A stretch of DNA of 64,000 nucleotides from Flavobacterium sp. SUN052 (GTDB lineage Bacteria > Bacteroidota > Bacteroidia > Flavobacteriales > Flavobacteriaceae). The position numbers and the translations under genes were made by a program. The DNA lies in NCBI RefSeq assembly GCF_028867935.1, contig NZ_JAPQNS010000011.1, forward strand, positions 124,001-188,000, written 5' to 3'. The notes below the pieces were generated by a model. It was not told the origin of the DNA. It made no database searches and saw only the letters and a program-made list of their open reading frames with translations. Shown here piece by piece: positions 18,976 to 28,613 of this stretch (the stretch's first letter is position 1; each line of letters starts with the position of its first letter).

Positions 18976-21900
18976 ATGTCATCCTTATTTTTCTGGAAAG
19001 AGTGGGACCGGGCCTACCGGATACCCTACCTGAATAGTTTACTACTGCTGGCCGTTTGCCTGCTGGCGTTCGGTGCCGCTTGGTGGAAAGGTGTTGCCAA
19101 TGTGGTGCAGTGGGACGTTCTGAGTGAACTCATAGACTTGCCTACTTCCATCCGAACGATTACTGATGGCTTATTCGATTATTCGGTGCCGGGCAAAGCC
19201 TACGCGGTATCAGAGCAGTTTGTGGCCTCGGTTATGCAAGTGCATCCGTGGATGGCTACAACGCTGCTGGCCGCTTTGGGCGTTGGATTCGCGCTGGTGT
19301 TAAGCGCCGTAACACGCTTGAATAGGGTGCCGTTTTTAGCTGCGATGACGGGTTTTATTCTGGTCCTGGCCGTGTGCCGGTTCGAAACACTGGAAATCCC
19401 GGGCCTAGATGGCCAATACGTATTTGGTATTTTGGCTTTTCTGTTTGGCTCAGTAGCCTATTATTTCCACGCATTCAGAATCGATATTGGGTTTACCAGT
19501 CGGTTTGGGATTTTTGGTCTGCTGTTTTTGGCGGTAAGTCTGGGCTTGGGTGCCCTGGCGCCGGTGGCATTACCTACACTTACTGTGGTGAGTTACGGAA
19601 TGCCCGCTCTGATGCTATTGAGTGTAGGGTTCATTGTCTTTATCGCTTTCGAAATTATTGCGGGTCTGGTTTGGCTGACCTCCGCAAACCTAGCACCGGG
19701 TATAAGTAGTCAAAGTGAGGGCGGCAACCGTCGGCCGTTTGGCGTGCGCAATTTCGCCGTGCTGAGTGGTTTATACCTTGCCAATCTGCTCCTTGTCTGG
19801 CTTCAGAACACCCGCACTCTTGACCTTAACTGGTTAACAATCAGCCCCTTTTTAATTTTCCTAGCCTCGCTACTATTAGGCATTTGGGGGTATCGTCGGC
19901 AAGTGGAGCAGGAAGACGAAATTCCATTTGAAGAATCAGGGGCGTTTCTGTACGCTGGTTTGGGGCTGATTACAACGGCAACGATCGCCTATGCCTTTGC
20001 TACTGCCAATGATCCGGTGGTCGAAATGTTTGAAGATGCGATTGTCTACAGCCACCTCGCTCTGGGAGCAGCTTTTGTGTTGTACGTGATTTTCAACTTT
20101 CGGCAGTTATATCAGCGTGGGCTAGCCGTGCACCGGGTTTTATATAAACCAAAACAGGCCAGGCTAAGCTATTTCCGTCTGGGAGGCTTGTTGGTGTTTG
20201 GGGCCTTGCTAGGGGGTGTGAACCTATTTCCAGTTCGACAGGCCGTAACCGGATATTACAACGGTCTGGGCGATTTGTACGTCGCGTCAGGGCAGTTCAC
20301 ATCGGCTCAGGCATTCTATCAACTGGCGGTTGAGCAGGAGTTCCAGAACCATAAATCGAACTACGCACTAGCCTCACTATCACTACGCAATAATGAACCG
20401 GGTAAAGCGGCTTACTTTTTCAGTCAGGCCTTGCTGAAACAACCCAGCCCGCAGGCATTTGCCGCTTTAAGCAGCACCTACCAACAAACCGAGCTGTTTT
20501 TTGAAGCTATTAAATCGCTCCAACGGGGTTTGCGTCAGTTCCCCAACAATGGTGAGTTGCAGAACAATCTGGGCTATCTATACAGCCGCACCAGCATTGC
20601 CGACTCGGCGTATTATTATTTCCAGAGTGCCGTTCGGAACACGAGCCGCGACGAGGTTCCCGAAGCGAATTTACTTGGTTTGTATGCCCGCAACCCCAAA
20701 GTGCTGGCCGCCGATTCGTCGCTGGCGCAAAACACAGATCGGTTTGAGTATGAGTCGTATGAAGCGAATGCCCTGGCATTGAACGTTGTATTTAACCACG
20801 ATACGACGAAATTAAAACAGCCGACCTGGCTGGCCGACGAGCCCCCTATAGTTGATAGCTTGGTAGCTACCGAGGGGTGGCCGGGGCTAAGTGTTGGGCG
20901 ATTTGCCAGTTTGTACAACTTTGCGCTGGCCAGCCCACGGCCCGATTCTGTGTTGACTAAAACGCTTCGGCAGCGCTCGCAACAAGTCGCAAATCAGGAT
21001 TTTTCAGACGATCTGTTACTGGCTCGGGCAATGGCCGAATACCAGAATCACCAACCTGCCAATACGTTCAGTTTGCTCAGCCAACTAGCCGAAGGAAGCC
21101 CCCGCACAGCCGAACAGTATCGCTCAGCTTTGGGGTTACTCATGATGGATCAGGGGCTTTACCGAAAGGCCAACGAGTTTCTGGAACTTAACACCGATAC
21201 ACTCTCAATATTTCATCGGGCACTGGCACTTACCAAAGCGGGTGATCTTGTTATGGCTCAGTCGCTTTGGGAGACGGCCTCACGCAACGATGCGGGGGTT
21301 GCTGGTCTGAAACAGGTGTTGTACGAAGAGCGCGTTCCTAAATCCGATTTGGAGAAAGCATTTTATGTTAGCTACCGAATCGACGACCCGAACCGGGGTA
21401 AGTTCTGGGAAACTATTCGCGACCCAAATCTCAAAACCGTTTCAGGCACCAGACTGATCGAAGAATACATTGCCACGCGGCAGCCTTTTTACGCCCAGAT
21501 GATTCTGAGCCAGATGGGTAAACCCGAACAATTGAACCCGTTTGCGCTATCGCTCGAAAACCTCAGTGCGTTGCGTATTGCCGCTTTTCGAAACAAACTG
21601 GCCGCTTCGGACTCTATGAGTCGACAGGCGTTTTTACCCCAGCACGAAGCTGAACGGCAATTTTTACTGGGCAAGGTTCTGGCTCAGAATAAACAGACTC
21701 AACGCGCACAGCTTGCTTTCACCGAAGCCGCTCGGTTAGCTCCCCTCAACGCCCAGATTGTAACGGGAGCCGCCCAGTTCTGGAAACAAAACCGGCAAAT
21801 CGACCGGGCCTATAACCTCATCGTTGGCACACTCGACTATAACCCCGACCAGCCTGAATTGTGGAAGACGTACATTGACTTGTGCCTCGATCAACGCCTG

Positions 21901-22026
21901 ACCGATTATGCCGAGGATGCACTTCCTCAGCTTCAGGGATCAACCTCGCCTGCCGATTATCAGGCTTTTTTGGCAGACTATCAGCAAAAATTGTCGTCAA
22001 TCGAAAAGGATAGACAGACATTCTGA
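18976..22026 (+). CDS. Large integral membrane protein with TPR repeats
   Basis: 1016 residues. Roughly the first 425 contain about eleven hydrophobic segments. From about residue 430 on the protein is soluble and helical, with several TPR-type units (for example NGLGDLYVASGQFTSAQAFYQLAVE and NNLGYLYSRTSIADSAYYYFQSAV) continuing in degenerate form to the end. The architecture suggests an envelope scaffold with the TPR part probably on one face of the inner membrane. I do not recognise a named family. It is monocistronic-looking, with 98 bp upstream and 36 bp before the next gene. Confidence 0.8.
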   Translation: MSSLFFWKEWDRAYRIPYLNSLLLLAVCLLAFGAAWWKGVANVVQWDVLSELIDLPTSIRTITDGLFDYSVPGKAYAVSEQFVASVMQVHPWMATTLLAALGVGFALVLSAVTRLNRVPFLAAMTGFILVLAVCRFETLEIPGLDGQYVFGILAFLFGSVAYYFHAFRIDIGFTSRFGIFGLLFLAVSLGLGALAPVALPTLTVVSYGMPALMLLSVGFIVFIAFEIIAGLVWLTSANLAPGISSQSEGGNRRPFGVRNFAVLSGLYLANLLLVWLQNTRTLDLNWLTISPFLIFLASLLLGIWGYRRQVEQEDEIPFEESGAFLYAGLGLITTATIAYAFATANDPVVEMFEDAIVYSHLALGAAFVLYVIFNFRQLYQRGLAVHRVLYKPKQARLSYFRLGGLLVFGALLGGVNLFPVRQAVTGYYNGLGDLYVASGQFTSAQAFYQLAVEQEFQNHKSNYALASLSLRNNEPGKAAYFFSQALLKQPSPQAFAALSSTYQQTELFFEAIKSLQRGLRQFPNNGELQNNLGYLYSRTSIADSAYYYFQSAVRNTSRDEVPEANLLGLYARNPKVLAADSSLAQNTDRFEYESYEANALALNVVFNHDTTKLKQPTWLADEPPIVDSLVATEGWPGLSVGRFASLYNFALASPRPDSVLTKTLRQRSQQVANQDFSDDLLLARAMAEYQNHQPANTFSLLSQLAEGSPRTAEQYRSALGLLMMDQGLYRKANEFLELNTDTLSIFHRALALTKAGDLVMAQSLWETASRNDAGVAGLKQVLYEERVPKSDLEKAFYVSYRIDDPNRGKFWETIRDPNLKTVSGTRLIEEYIATRQPFYAQMILSQMGKPEQLNPFALSLENLSALRIAAFRNKLAASDSMSRQAFLPQHEAERQFLLGKVLAQNKQTQRAQLAFTEAARLAPLNAQIVTGAAQFWKQNRQIDRAYNLIVGTLDYNPDQPELWKTYIDLCLDQRLTDYAEDALPQLQGSTSPADYQAFLADYQQKLSSIEKDRQTF

Positions 22027-22034
22027 GAATCATG

Positions 22035-22042
22035 TAGTTTTG
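22035..22042 (+). promoter_or_regulatory. Bacteroidota-type -7 box
   Basis: TAGTTTTG fits TAnnTTTG and lies 20 bp before the ATG of the next gene (22063). It suggests an own promoter for that small gene rather than read-through from the TPR protein gene. Confidence 0.45.
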
Positions 22043-22062
22043 GGGACCTAAATAAACCCAAC

Positions 22063-22569
22063 ATGACTGCTAAATTAAACTGGACGAAAGAAGCTTTTAG
22101 TCGCGAGGTTGTTATCACCAGCGAAGGCCAAACGGTGGGCGGTATGAAGGGCCGCTTTTTCGAGAGAGACGTAGAAGCGACCTTGTTTGATACCCACATT
22201 AAGTTTGATGTAACGGGGTTTATCTTTCATTCAGTTAACATCCACGACCTAACTACTAATGAGATTATTGGCACCATCACGCTCCATTTTGGCAAACGCG
22301 CCGAATTAGACCTGACCAATGGTGACAAATACACCTGGAAACGCCACAACATTCTGATGCGCGACTGGGACATGATTCGTGAGGGAGAGACTGACGCCGA
22401 AGACCGCGAAGTAGTCAATTATCACTTAACCCGGAATTTCTTTTCCGCCCATGGCGACATTAGCATCGATGCAGATGTTCCCCAAGCCAATGTGGTTGTT
22501 TTAACGGGCCTTTTTATCAGAAACTATTTCCAGCGTCGTCGGCGGGCAGCCAGATCAGCAGCGGTTTAA
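22063..22569 (+). CDS. Conserved hypothetical protein
   Basis: 168 residues without signal peptide or membrane segments. The sequence is strand-rich (for example [27 protein letters not shown] cut by turns), and ends in a basic tail ([10 protein letters not shown]). The pattern of short strands loosely recalls tubby/scramblase-like barrels, but I see no defining motif and do not assign a function. It lies 49 bp before an ABC ATPase gene on the same strand. Confidence 0.6.
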   Translation: MTAKLNWTKEAFSREVVITSEGQTVGGMKGRFFERDVEATLFDTHIKFDVTGFIFHSVNIHDLTTNEIIGTITLHFGKRAELDLTNGDKYTWKRHNILMRDWDMIREGETDAEDREVVNYHLTRNFFSAHGDISIDADVPQANVVVLTGLFIRNYFQRRRRAARSAAV

Positions 22570-22618
22570 CCACCGACTGCAACAACCTTCTGTTAACCGT
22601 TCGTTTGCCCCTATTTCT

Positions 22619-23335
22619 ATGAATATTATCGAAACCCGCAGCATTGCCAAGCGCTACATAATGGGCGCAGAAGTAATCGAAGCGCTTAAATCCGTTACGA
22701 TTGACATCCGCAAAGGTGAATACGTCGCTTTTATGGGTCCGTCGGGCTCGGGTAAATCAACGCTGATGAACATTGTTGGTTGCTTAGACACACCTACGAC
22801 GGGCACGTATGTACTCAATGGGAAAGACGTGAGCAACATGACCGAAAATGAACTGGCCGAAACCCGTAACAGTGAAATTGGCTTTGTGTTCCAGACGTTT
22901 AACCTGTTACCTCGCCAGACATCGCTCGAAAACGTAGCCTTGCCCCTTATTTATGCGGGGCTCAACAAAGCCGACCGTACAGAGAAAGCGATGATCGCCC
23001 TCAAAAATGTAGGTCTTGAAAACCGCGCCGGTCACCGTCCCAATGAGTTATCGGGGGGTCAACGGCAACGGGTGGCCGTGGCGCGTGCGCTGGTCAACGA
23101 CCCCAGTATTCTGCTGGCTGACGAACCTACGGGTAACCTCGACTCGAAAACATCCTATGAAATAATGGACCTTTTCGACCAGATTCACAGCAAAGGCAAT
23201 ACCGTAATCATGGTAACGCACGAAGAAGACATTGCCGAATACGCACACCGCATTGTCCGGCTCCGCGATGGCTTGGTTGAAACCGACCGCGCTAACGCGA
23301 ATATCCGGAAGGCAAAAGCATTTATGGGGGCTTGA
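22619..23335 (+). CDS. ABC transporter ATP-binding protein (LolD/MacB type)
   Basis: Cytoplasmic ATPase of a type VII (FtsX-type) ABC transporter. Walker A is GPSGSGKST near residue 40, the signature [15 protein letters not shown] near 142-156 and Walker [13 protein letters not shown] near 162-173. Its Q-loop segment [18 protein letters not shown] is typical of MacB/LolD ATPases. No permease is adjacent on the plus strand; the FtsX-type permease next to it is convergent and has its own ATPase. It may serve a distant permease. Confidence 0.93.
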   Translation: MNIIETRSIAKRYIMGAEVIEALKSVTIDIRKGEYVAFMGPSGSGKSTLMNIVGCLDTPTTGTYVLNGKDVSNMTENELAETRNSEIGFVFQTFNLLPRQTSLENVALPLIYAGLNKADRTEKAMIALKNVGLENRAGHRPNELSGGQRQRVAVARALVNDPSILLADEPTGNLDSKTSYEIMDLFDQIHSKGNTVIMVTHEEDIAEYAHRIVRLRDGLVETDRANANIRKAKAFMGA

Positions 23336-23367
23336 GCAATGAATCAATCAATCGTTTTTCTTCTGTA

Positions 23368-25770
23368 TTACTCATAAGCCAGCGCTTCTCGGGTGGTGAG
23401 TTTGGTGGCTCGGCGGGCCGGAAAAACCGTTGCCAGATACGAGCCGACCATAATGATTCCGATCCAAATGACACAGGCTGTCGGTGAAATCGTCAATGAC
23501 AAGGGCAACCGAAAAGCCATATGTCCAATATAACGACCCAGGTAAACCGATAGTAAAATCGACAACGGAAAGGCCAGCAAAAGGCTAAATGCGCCAATTG
23601 ACAGCCCTTCCCACACAATCAGGTTTCTGATTTTTCGGGGCGTGGCACCAATGGCCCGCATAACCCCAATTTCACGCGTTCGCTCCATCACGTTCATACT
23701 CATGGTGGATAGTAAACCCAGCGTACCGACCAACGCCATCAGAATAGCCATCGCCATCAACGAGTTTACCAGGATTTTCATGTGGCCCGCAATGGCGTTG
23801 TGCAACAACCACACCGGTACGCTCGATTTTACAGAGACATTTTCCCGCTCCAATATTGCTTCAACATCACGAATTTGTCTGGCGGCATTCGCTTTACTAC
23901 GATCCGCAAACCCAATCCGTATTAGGGTAGAGTACCCAGCCGTTGCCATGTAGCGGGCATATGCATCCGACGAAACATAAGCAGTTGCCGGCGAACCCAC
24001 ATCTTCGGTAAAGCCAATTACTGTCCAGCGTGTTGGTTTTCCGTCGATGGAAAGTGCAAGGCTATCTCCGAGTTTAATTCCCAATCGACGCGCTAACTGA
24101 TTCAACACTACATCGTTTGTGCCGGGTTTACTCAGCCAGCGACCTTCTACCAACGTTGGTTTCAATATGGTAGTAGGCACCGGTAGTGCCTGAACGGTGA
24201 AACTGCCATGCCCTTTGTCGGGATAGGTTTGGGTTACCGCGAAGGGCTCTTTTTGCAGAAACGAAGCGGGGGCTGCGCTACCAGGTTCCACAACGTTTAC
24301 GCCCGGTATATTTTTTAGAGATGCGACTAACGCATCGGTTTGAATTGGCTGATTGAACCGTACTTCCAGATCATAAAGGCGTTGCGTATAAATTCGGCGG
24401 AGGTTGCTATCCCAGGCATCCGACACATTCAGCGCCGTCATAAACATGGCGCCACCTGCCGCCAACAGGCCGAGTGTCATTGTAAGCCGGGAGCGTTGGC
24501 GAAACGCATTTCGCAGCGAAAGCCTAACCGTTTCGCCCACAAATTCAATCTTGCTCAAACCGGTTGTCCACAAGGAATTTCCTGATCTGGCTTGTGATAC
24601 GCCGTAGTTGTCCATCGCACTGCGAACCGACAGGCGGCTCCCCCGGATGACCGGAAATGCAGCCGCCAGCACAGGAATAATGATTCCGGCGCTTACCTGC
24701 ACCAGCGATACCCAGATTGGAATGGAACTATCCGTTATGTCGATATTCAGCAGTACGCTGATTTTGGTGTAGAGCACAGAAGCCGCTACCTGGCTGAGAG
24801 GGATACTGATGACTAAAGCTACTATGCAGAGAATGAGCATCATAAACAGGTAAAGCCCTGCGATTTGCGCTGAATTGGCACCGATCGTTTTCATAACACC
24901 AATCTGACGCACCTGTTTCACCATCAGGGTAGCCATTGAAGTCGCTACCAGAATAGAGCCCAGAATCAATATCAGGAAACTAAACACGACGAAAATAGCC
25001 ATCATGGCTTCCATTTGTCCCTGGTGCGGATGCCGATTTGGGGGCGGCACCTGAATTTCATGTACTTTATACCCTTTGGTTTCCAGCCAGGTTGAGACCA
25101 TACTGGCTTGTTGGGTAATATAATCCACCGAATTATTATTCGTTGCCGTCTGAATTTTAAGCTGGTCAAAGCCCTGGGTTTCGCCCAGCCAATGCAGGGT
25201 TTCAAGGCTAATGTACGCGTAGCCAGCCTGCTCCTGCCAGGCTGGCGCTAAGGCAGGGTCATGAACCGTTCCAGAAATTTGTATCTTCTTAGGTAATCCG
25301 TGTTGGGTTTTGATCGTAATGCTGGCCCCTTCGCTGGCATCCATTATGTTCAGCGCCGTGCGTTCGGCCAGAAGGGTCCCCAAGGCAGGCTCAGTAGCAC
25401 CCGACACCCGGTTGAATTTGCTGATACGCAGGTTTCTAAAGTCGTCGATTACAAACAACAGGAGCGGGTACCATTTGTCGTTAATTTTCATTCGGGCCAG
25501 TAGTGTAGCACGCCGGGCAGCCTCGCTAATACCCGGCAGGTTTTTGACGCTATCAACTAAATCGGGCGAAATAGTATCCTCCAACTCAATAGTAGCCGAT
25601 GCAGGCTTCGTGCCCATGTAGTTGGTTGTCATCTCCCGTTTCAAGACGGCGTAACCGCCTAAAATACAGCCAATGCCAAACACACCGATGGCAATCGCCA
25701 GCACCAGCATGGCGTTTTTGGGATAATCTGACGTCAAATCCCGCAGGACTTTCAGGTATCTACTGTTCAT
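23368..25770 (-). CDS. ABC transporter permease with two FtsX domains
   Basis: 800 residues. A first membrane helix (about 15-37) precedes a periplasmic domain, three helices (about 260-385), a further helix near 445, a second periplasmic domain and a last FtsX set (about 680-795). The C-terminal segments MNVMERTREIGVMRAIGATPRKI and FPARRATKLTTREALAYE are diagnostic for FtsX; a similar QVRQIGVMKTIGANSAQI occurs in the first half. The fused double-FtsX form is usual in lipoprotein or peptide export systems. The ATPase gene lies 12 bp upstream in the same operon. Confidence 0.92.
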   Translation of the reverse strand: MNSRYLKVLRDLTSDYPKNAMLVLAIAIGVFGIGCILGGYAVLKREMTTNYMGTKPASATIELEDTISPDLVDSVKNLPGISEAARRATLLARMKINDKWYPLLLFVIDDFRNLRISKFNRVSGATEPALGTLLAERTALNIMDASEGASITIKTQHGLPKKIQISGTVHDPALAPAWQEQAGYAYISLETLHWLGETQGFDQLKIQTATNNNSVDYITQQASMVSTWLETKGYKVHEIQVPPPNRHPHQGQMEAMMAIFVVFSFLILILGSILVATSMATLMVKQVRQIGVMKTIGANSAQIAGLYLFMMLILCIVALVISIPLSQVAASVLYTKISVLLNIDITDSSIPIWVSLVQVSAGIIIPVLAAAFPVIRGSRLSVRSAMDNYGVSQARSGNSLWTTGLSKIEFVGETVRLSLRNAFRQRSRLTMTLGLLAAGGAMFMTALNVSDAWDSNLRRIYTQRLYDLEVRFNQPIQTDALVASLKNIPGVNVVEPGSAAPASFLQKEPFAVTQTYPDKGHGSFTVQALPVPTTILKPTLVEGRWLSKPGTNDVVLNQLARRLGIKLGDSLALSIDGKPTRWTVIGFTEDVGSPATAYVSSDAYARYMATAGYSTLIRIGFADRSKANAARQIRDVEAILERENVSVKSSVPVWLLHNAIAGHMKILVNSLMAMAILMALVGTLGLLSTMSMNVMERTREIGVMRAIGATPRKIRNLIVWEGLSIGAFSLLLAFPLSILLSVYLGRYIGHMAFRLPLSLTISPTACVIWIGIIMVGSYLATVFPARRATKLTTREALAYE

Positions 25771-25782
25771 GGCAGAAATCGG

Positions 25783-26481
25783 TCAGGCTGTTACGGTAGA
25801 TGAGTTGGTAATGACGCCATCCGAAATAGCGATTGTGTTCTCAAACCAGGCCGAAAACTCTTTTTCGTGGGTGACCACAATGACTGTTTTGCCCGATTGA
25901 ACAAGTGTAGCGAACAGCTGGAAAATGGCGGAGGCCGTCTGCGAATCCAGATTACCGGTGGGTTCATCAGCAACAATGATCGGCGGGTCGTTGGCTAGAG
26001 CGCGGGCAATGGCGGCTCGCTGCTGCTGCCCACCCGATAAAGCCGACGGAAACTTATCAGCCTGTTCAGCGATATCTACCTGATTCAACAGTTGGAGGGC
26101 TCGCTGTTTGCGTTCCTTTTTCGGGTACGAGTCGCAGAAATCCATCGGCAGCATCACATTTTCCAGAATGGTCAGCGTGGGCAGCAACTGAAAAAACTGA
26201 AACACTACCCCAATATTCCGACCCCGCCATGAAGCCAGCGCGCTTTCTGACAGTTTGTCGATTCGAATACCATTGATCGAGACACTTCCTTCAGAGGGCT
26301 TATCGATTCCGGTGATGACGTTGAGTAAAGTTGATTTTCCGCTACCCGATTTACCTGTTACGGCTACCAGTTGTCCCGGCTTGATACGGAGTGTTACCTT
26401 TTTCAACGCCTGGAACGTGCCCGATGCCAACGTGAATGATTTAGTGACGTTGACAAGCTCAATTACATTTTCGTGTTGCAT
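25783..26481 (-). CDS. ABC transporter ATP-binding protein, partner of the double-FtsX permease
   Basis: 232 residues from the ATG at 26481; a TTG at 26505 would add eight residues. Walker A is GKSGSGKST, the signature [15 protein letters not shown] and Walker [13 protein letters not shown]. Gln in [18 protein letters not shown] is the Q-loop. It is 12 bp upstream of the permease gene and downstream of an AraC-type regulator, giving an operon regulator-ATPase-permease. Exported substrate is not evident from sequence. Confidence 0.93.
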   Translation of the reverse strand: MQHENVIELVNVTKSFTLASGTFQALKKVTLRIKPGQLVAVTGKSGSGKSTLLNVITGIDKPSEGSVSINGIRIDKLSESALASWRGRNIGVVFQFFQLLPTLTILENVMLPMDFCDSYPKKERKQRALQLLNQVDIAEQADKFPSALSGGQQQRAAIARALANDPPIIVADEPTGNLDSQTASAIFQLFATLVQSGKTVIVVTHEKEFSAWFENTIAISDGVITNSSTVTA

Positions 26482-26541
26482 CTTGTTCGTTTGCTTTTTG
26501 GGCAATGTTCGGGAACAAGGGCACGCTGGTCGTCTGGAAAT

Positions 26542-26553
26542 ATCCAGTTGGAC
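26542..26553 (-). promoter_or_regulatory. Candidate operator, site 2 (GTCCAACTGGAT)
   Basis: On the minus strand this 12-mer reads GTCCAACTGGAT, identical to 27756-27767 upstream of the AraC regulator. It lies in the 75-bp spacer between the regulator stop and the ABC ATPase start, about 60 bp ahead of that ATG. It is part of a small hairpin-like CTGGAAATATCCAG. It is inferred to be a binding site of the AraC regulator. Confidence 0.5.
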
Positions 26554-26556
26554 GCC

Positions 26557-27717
26557 TTATTTCGATAAGGTTTGCAGATACTCAGTCGGGGTCAGACCCG
26601 TGAAGCGTTTGAAGATCAGATTGAAGGTCGATTTTGACTTGAAACCAGCTTCCAGAGCCAGCCCCAGCAGATTGAAGTGCTTCATTGCGGGATCGCTCAT
26701 GAACATTTTCACCTGCTCGACCCGGTACTTGTTGACGAAGTTGTAGAAGTTGTCGCCCACTCCTTCATTGATAAGCTGTGACAGTACGCTGCGGCTGATG
26801 GCAAGCCGTTTGGCCAGGCTACTCAGGGTTAATTCAGGGTCGAGATAGGGCTTTTCTTCGTCCATGAATAGTAATAATCGGTTAATGAGTTGCTGGTCGG
26901 GCTTTTTGTCGGACGCATTAGGCAAAAAAGCAGGTGGATCTAACGGAGTGTCGACAACATCAGTCTGAAAAATCTCTTTTTGAAGAACCCCCTTATAGCC
27001 TAGGGCAAAAATCGACAGCGCGAAAATCACCGCAACAGCCTGATAAACCCATCCCATGCTTCCGTGATGGATTAAGTTGACCAAAACGATTAGAAAAAAA
27101 AGATTGATTCCCAGGAAGACACCCATAAAGAACCGCACCCAGGCGATACTGACATTTTCGGTGTTGGAAACTTCCTGCTTAATAAACCGCTGATGAGCAA
27201 GCCAGCTTTTATTGATAAAGAACAGATAAGCTGAAAATTGGATAACTATAACAATCCAAAACTGAGCAGACACCCACCGCGGATGATCGTTCAGGTACCT
27301 GATCAGTGTGTTCCCGGCAGGAACGTTTTGCAAAACAAATGAGCCTACAATCAGGCTTAGAGAAGGAATGAAATGCAGTACGATCGGGATCGACAGCCTT
27401 ATCCGATTCCCGGTTAACTCTTGCGTATAAAACCATAACAATGGTCCAATCGCCAAAAAAGTAGGGTCGCCCAGGCTGTACGTTTTTATTGAGAAATGAG
27501 TGATTACCCGGCCAGCATATACCAAGTGCAGGATACTAAAGGACATGGCCAGCAATAGTATGGACAGGAACAAATTGGCCCGGCTGCCTCTGACGCTTTT
27601 GTTATTCAGGAGCAACGTAAAAAACACTCCCTGTGCAATGCCTGCATAGGTTAAAATCAGGAATAGTTGTTCGAAGAATTCCGCCAAAGTATTGACTAGC
27701 GCAGAAGTGAAACGCAT
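26557..27717 (-). CDS. AraC-type transcriptional regulator with membrane sensor domain
   Basis: 386 residues from the ATG at 27717; a GTG at 27753 is the longer option. The N-terminal 240 residues have seven or so hydrophobic segments. The C-terminal 100 residues form the two helix-turn-helices of AraC/XylS, with LTLSSLAKRLAISRSVLSQLINE (first HTH) and LALEAGFKSKSTFNLIFKRFTGLTPTEYLQ (second, with the family consensus). Membrane-AraC hybrids are common in Bacteroidota. It heads the ABC efflux operon, and probably regulates it. Confidence 0.9.
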   Translation of the reverse strand: MRFTSALVNTLAEFFEQLFLILTYAGIAQGVFFTLLLNNKSVRGSRANLFLSILLLAMSFSILHLVYAGRVITHFSIKTYSLGDPTFLAIGPLLWFYTQELTGNRIRLSIPIVLHFIPSLSLIVGSFVLQNVPAGNTLIRYLNDHPRWVSAQFWIVIVIQFSAYLFFINKSWLAHQRFIKQEVSNTENVSIAWVRFFMGVFLGINLFFLIVLVNLIHHGSMGWVYQAVAVIFALSIFALGYKGVLQKEIFQTDVVDTPLDPPAFLPNASDKKPDQQLINRLLLFMDEEKPYLDPELTLSSLAKRLAISRSVLSQLINEGVGDNFYNFVNKYRVEQVKMFMSDPAMKHFNLLGLALEAGFKSKSTFNLIFKRFTGLTPTEYLQTLSK

Positions 27718-27755
27718 ATCGTGCCGCAAAACTACAAATTCGGGCAAGGGCACTC

Positions 27756-27777
27756 GTCCAACTGGATGCTGTTGGAC
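27756..27777. promoter_or_regulatory. Candidate operator, site 1 (GTCCAAC-N8-GTTGGAC)
   Basis: A perfect 7-bp inverted repeat with an 8-bp spacer, 39 bp upstream of the AraC regulator ATG and 72 bp upstream of the divergent SGNH hydrolase gene. Its left half plus five bases (GTCCAACTGGAT) recurs at 26542-26553. It is inferred to be an autoregulatory site. Confidence 0.5.
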
Positions 27778-27849
27778 AAATTATCGCTGTAAACAAGATC
27801 TTACTTACCTTCGTTTGGCTATACAGTTCCTGTTCTTTCGTCCATCTCA

Positions 27850-28557
27850 ATGAAGCACGCCTTGTCAATACCCGTTAAATTCTTCACAACCTTGAGCGTT
27901 TGCGGGTTCGTCGGCACCGTATTGCTTCTTTTTCTTTCCTGTTCGAGCCCCGTGACAAATCCTCCCCACAAATTCTCATTTCTTTCCCTCGGCGATTCGT
28001 ATACTATTGGCGAGAGTGTGCCCGAAAGCGATCGCTGGAGTGTACAACTGGCCGGCATGCTCCGCAAAAGCGGTTTTGACATTGGCGATCCCGATATTAT
28101 CGCCCGCACCGGCTGGACAACCGACGAACTTCAGGCAGCTATTCGCAACAGCGGCAACACAAAAAAGTACGATTATGTATCGTTGTTAATTGGCGTGAAC
28201 AACCAGTACCGGGGGCAGGGTACCGATAAATACCGCACTGAATTTCAGCAACTGCTCCAAACCGCTACCAATTTTGCCAACGGCAAAGCCAGCCGCGTCG
28301 TTGTATTGTCGATTCCCGATTGGGGCCGGTCGGCGTTTGCAAAGGGCAGAGATAAGGACAAAATCGGGCGCGAAATCGATACGTTCAACGCAGTGGCACA
28401 GGAAGAGTGCAAAAAAGCGGGGATTACTTTTGTGGACATCACCCCACTGACCCGCACAGCCGAGGGCGATGCCAGTCAGTTTGCGGATGATGGCCTGCAC
28501 TACTCTGGCAAACAGATGAAGCAATGGGCTGACAAAGCGCTGCCGTTCTTTAAGTAG
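27850..28557 (+). CDS. SGNH/GDSL hydrolase family lipoprotein
   Basis: 235 residues. The N-terminus has a membrane/signal segment ending LFLSC (Cys about 31), a lipobox. The SGNH blocks are visible: the nucleophile Ser in LSLGDSYTIGE, the Asn in LLIGVNNQYRG and the Asp/His pair in FADDGLHYSG. These enzymes are esterases, acyl-hydrolases or lysophospholipases; the substrate cannot be predicted. The gene is divergent from the AraC regulator and shares its upstream palindrome. Confidence 0.88.
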   Translation: MKHALSIPVKFFTTLSVCGFVGTVLLLFLSCSSPVTNPPHKFSFLSLGDSYTIGESVPESDRWSVQLAGMLRKSGFDIGDPDIIARTGWTTDELQAAIRNSGNTKKYDYVSLLIGVNNQYRGQGTDKYRTEFQQLLQTATNFANGKASRVVVLSIPDWGRSAFAKGRDKDKIGREIDTFNAVAQEECKKAGITFVDITPLTRTAEGDASQFADDGLHYSGKQMKQWADKALPFFK

Positions 28558-28613
28558 TTAGCGGGTTATTGCTTTTAGGTTAATGATTGCAAGCGACAGC
28601 AAAGCGATGGCCA

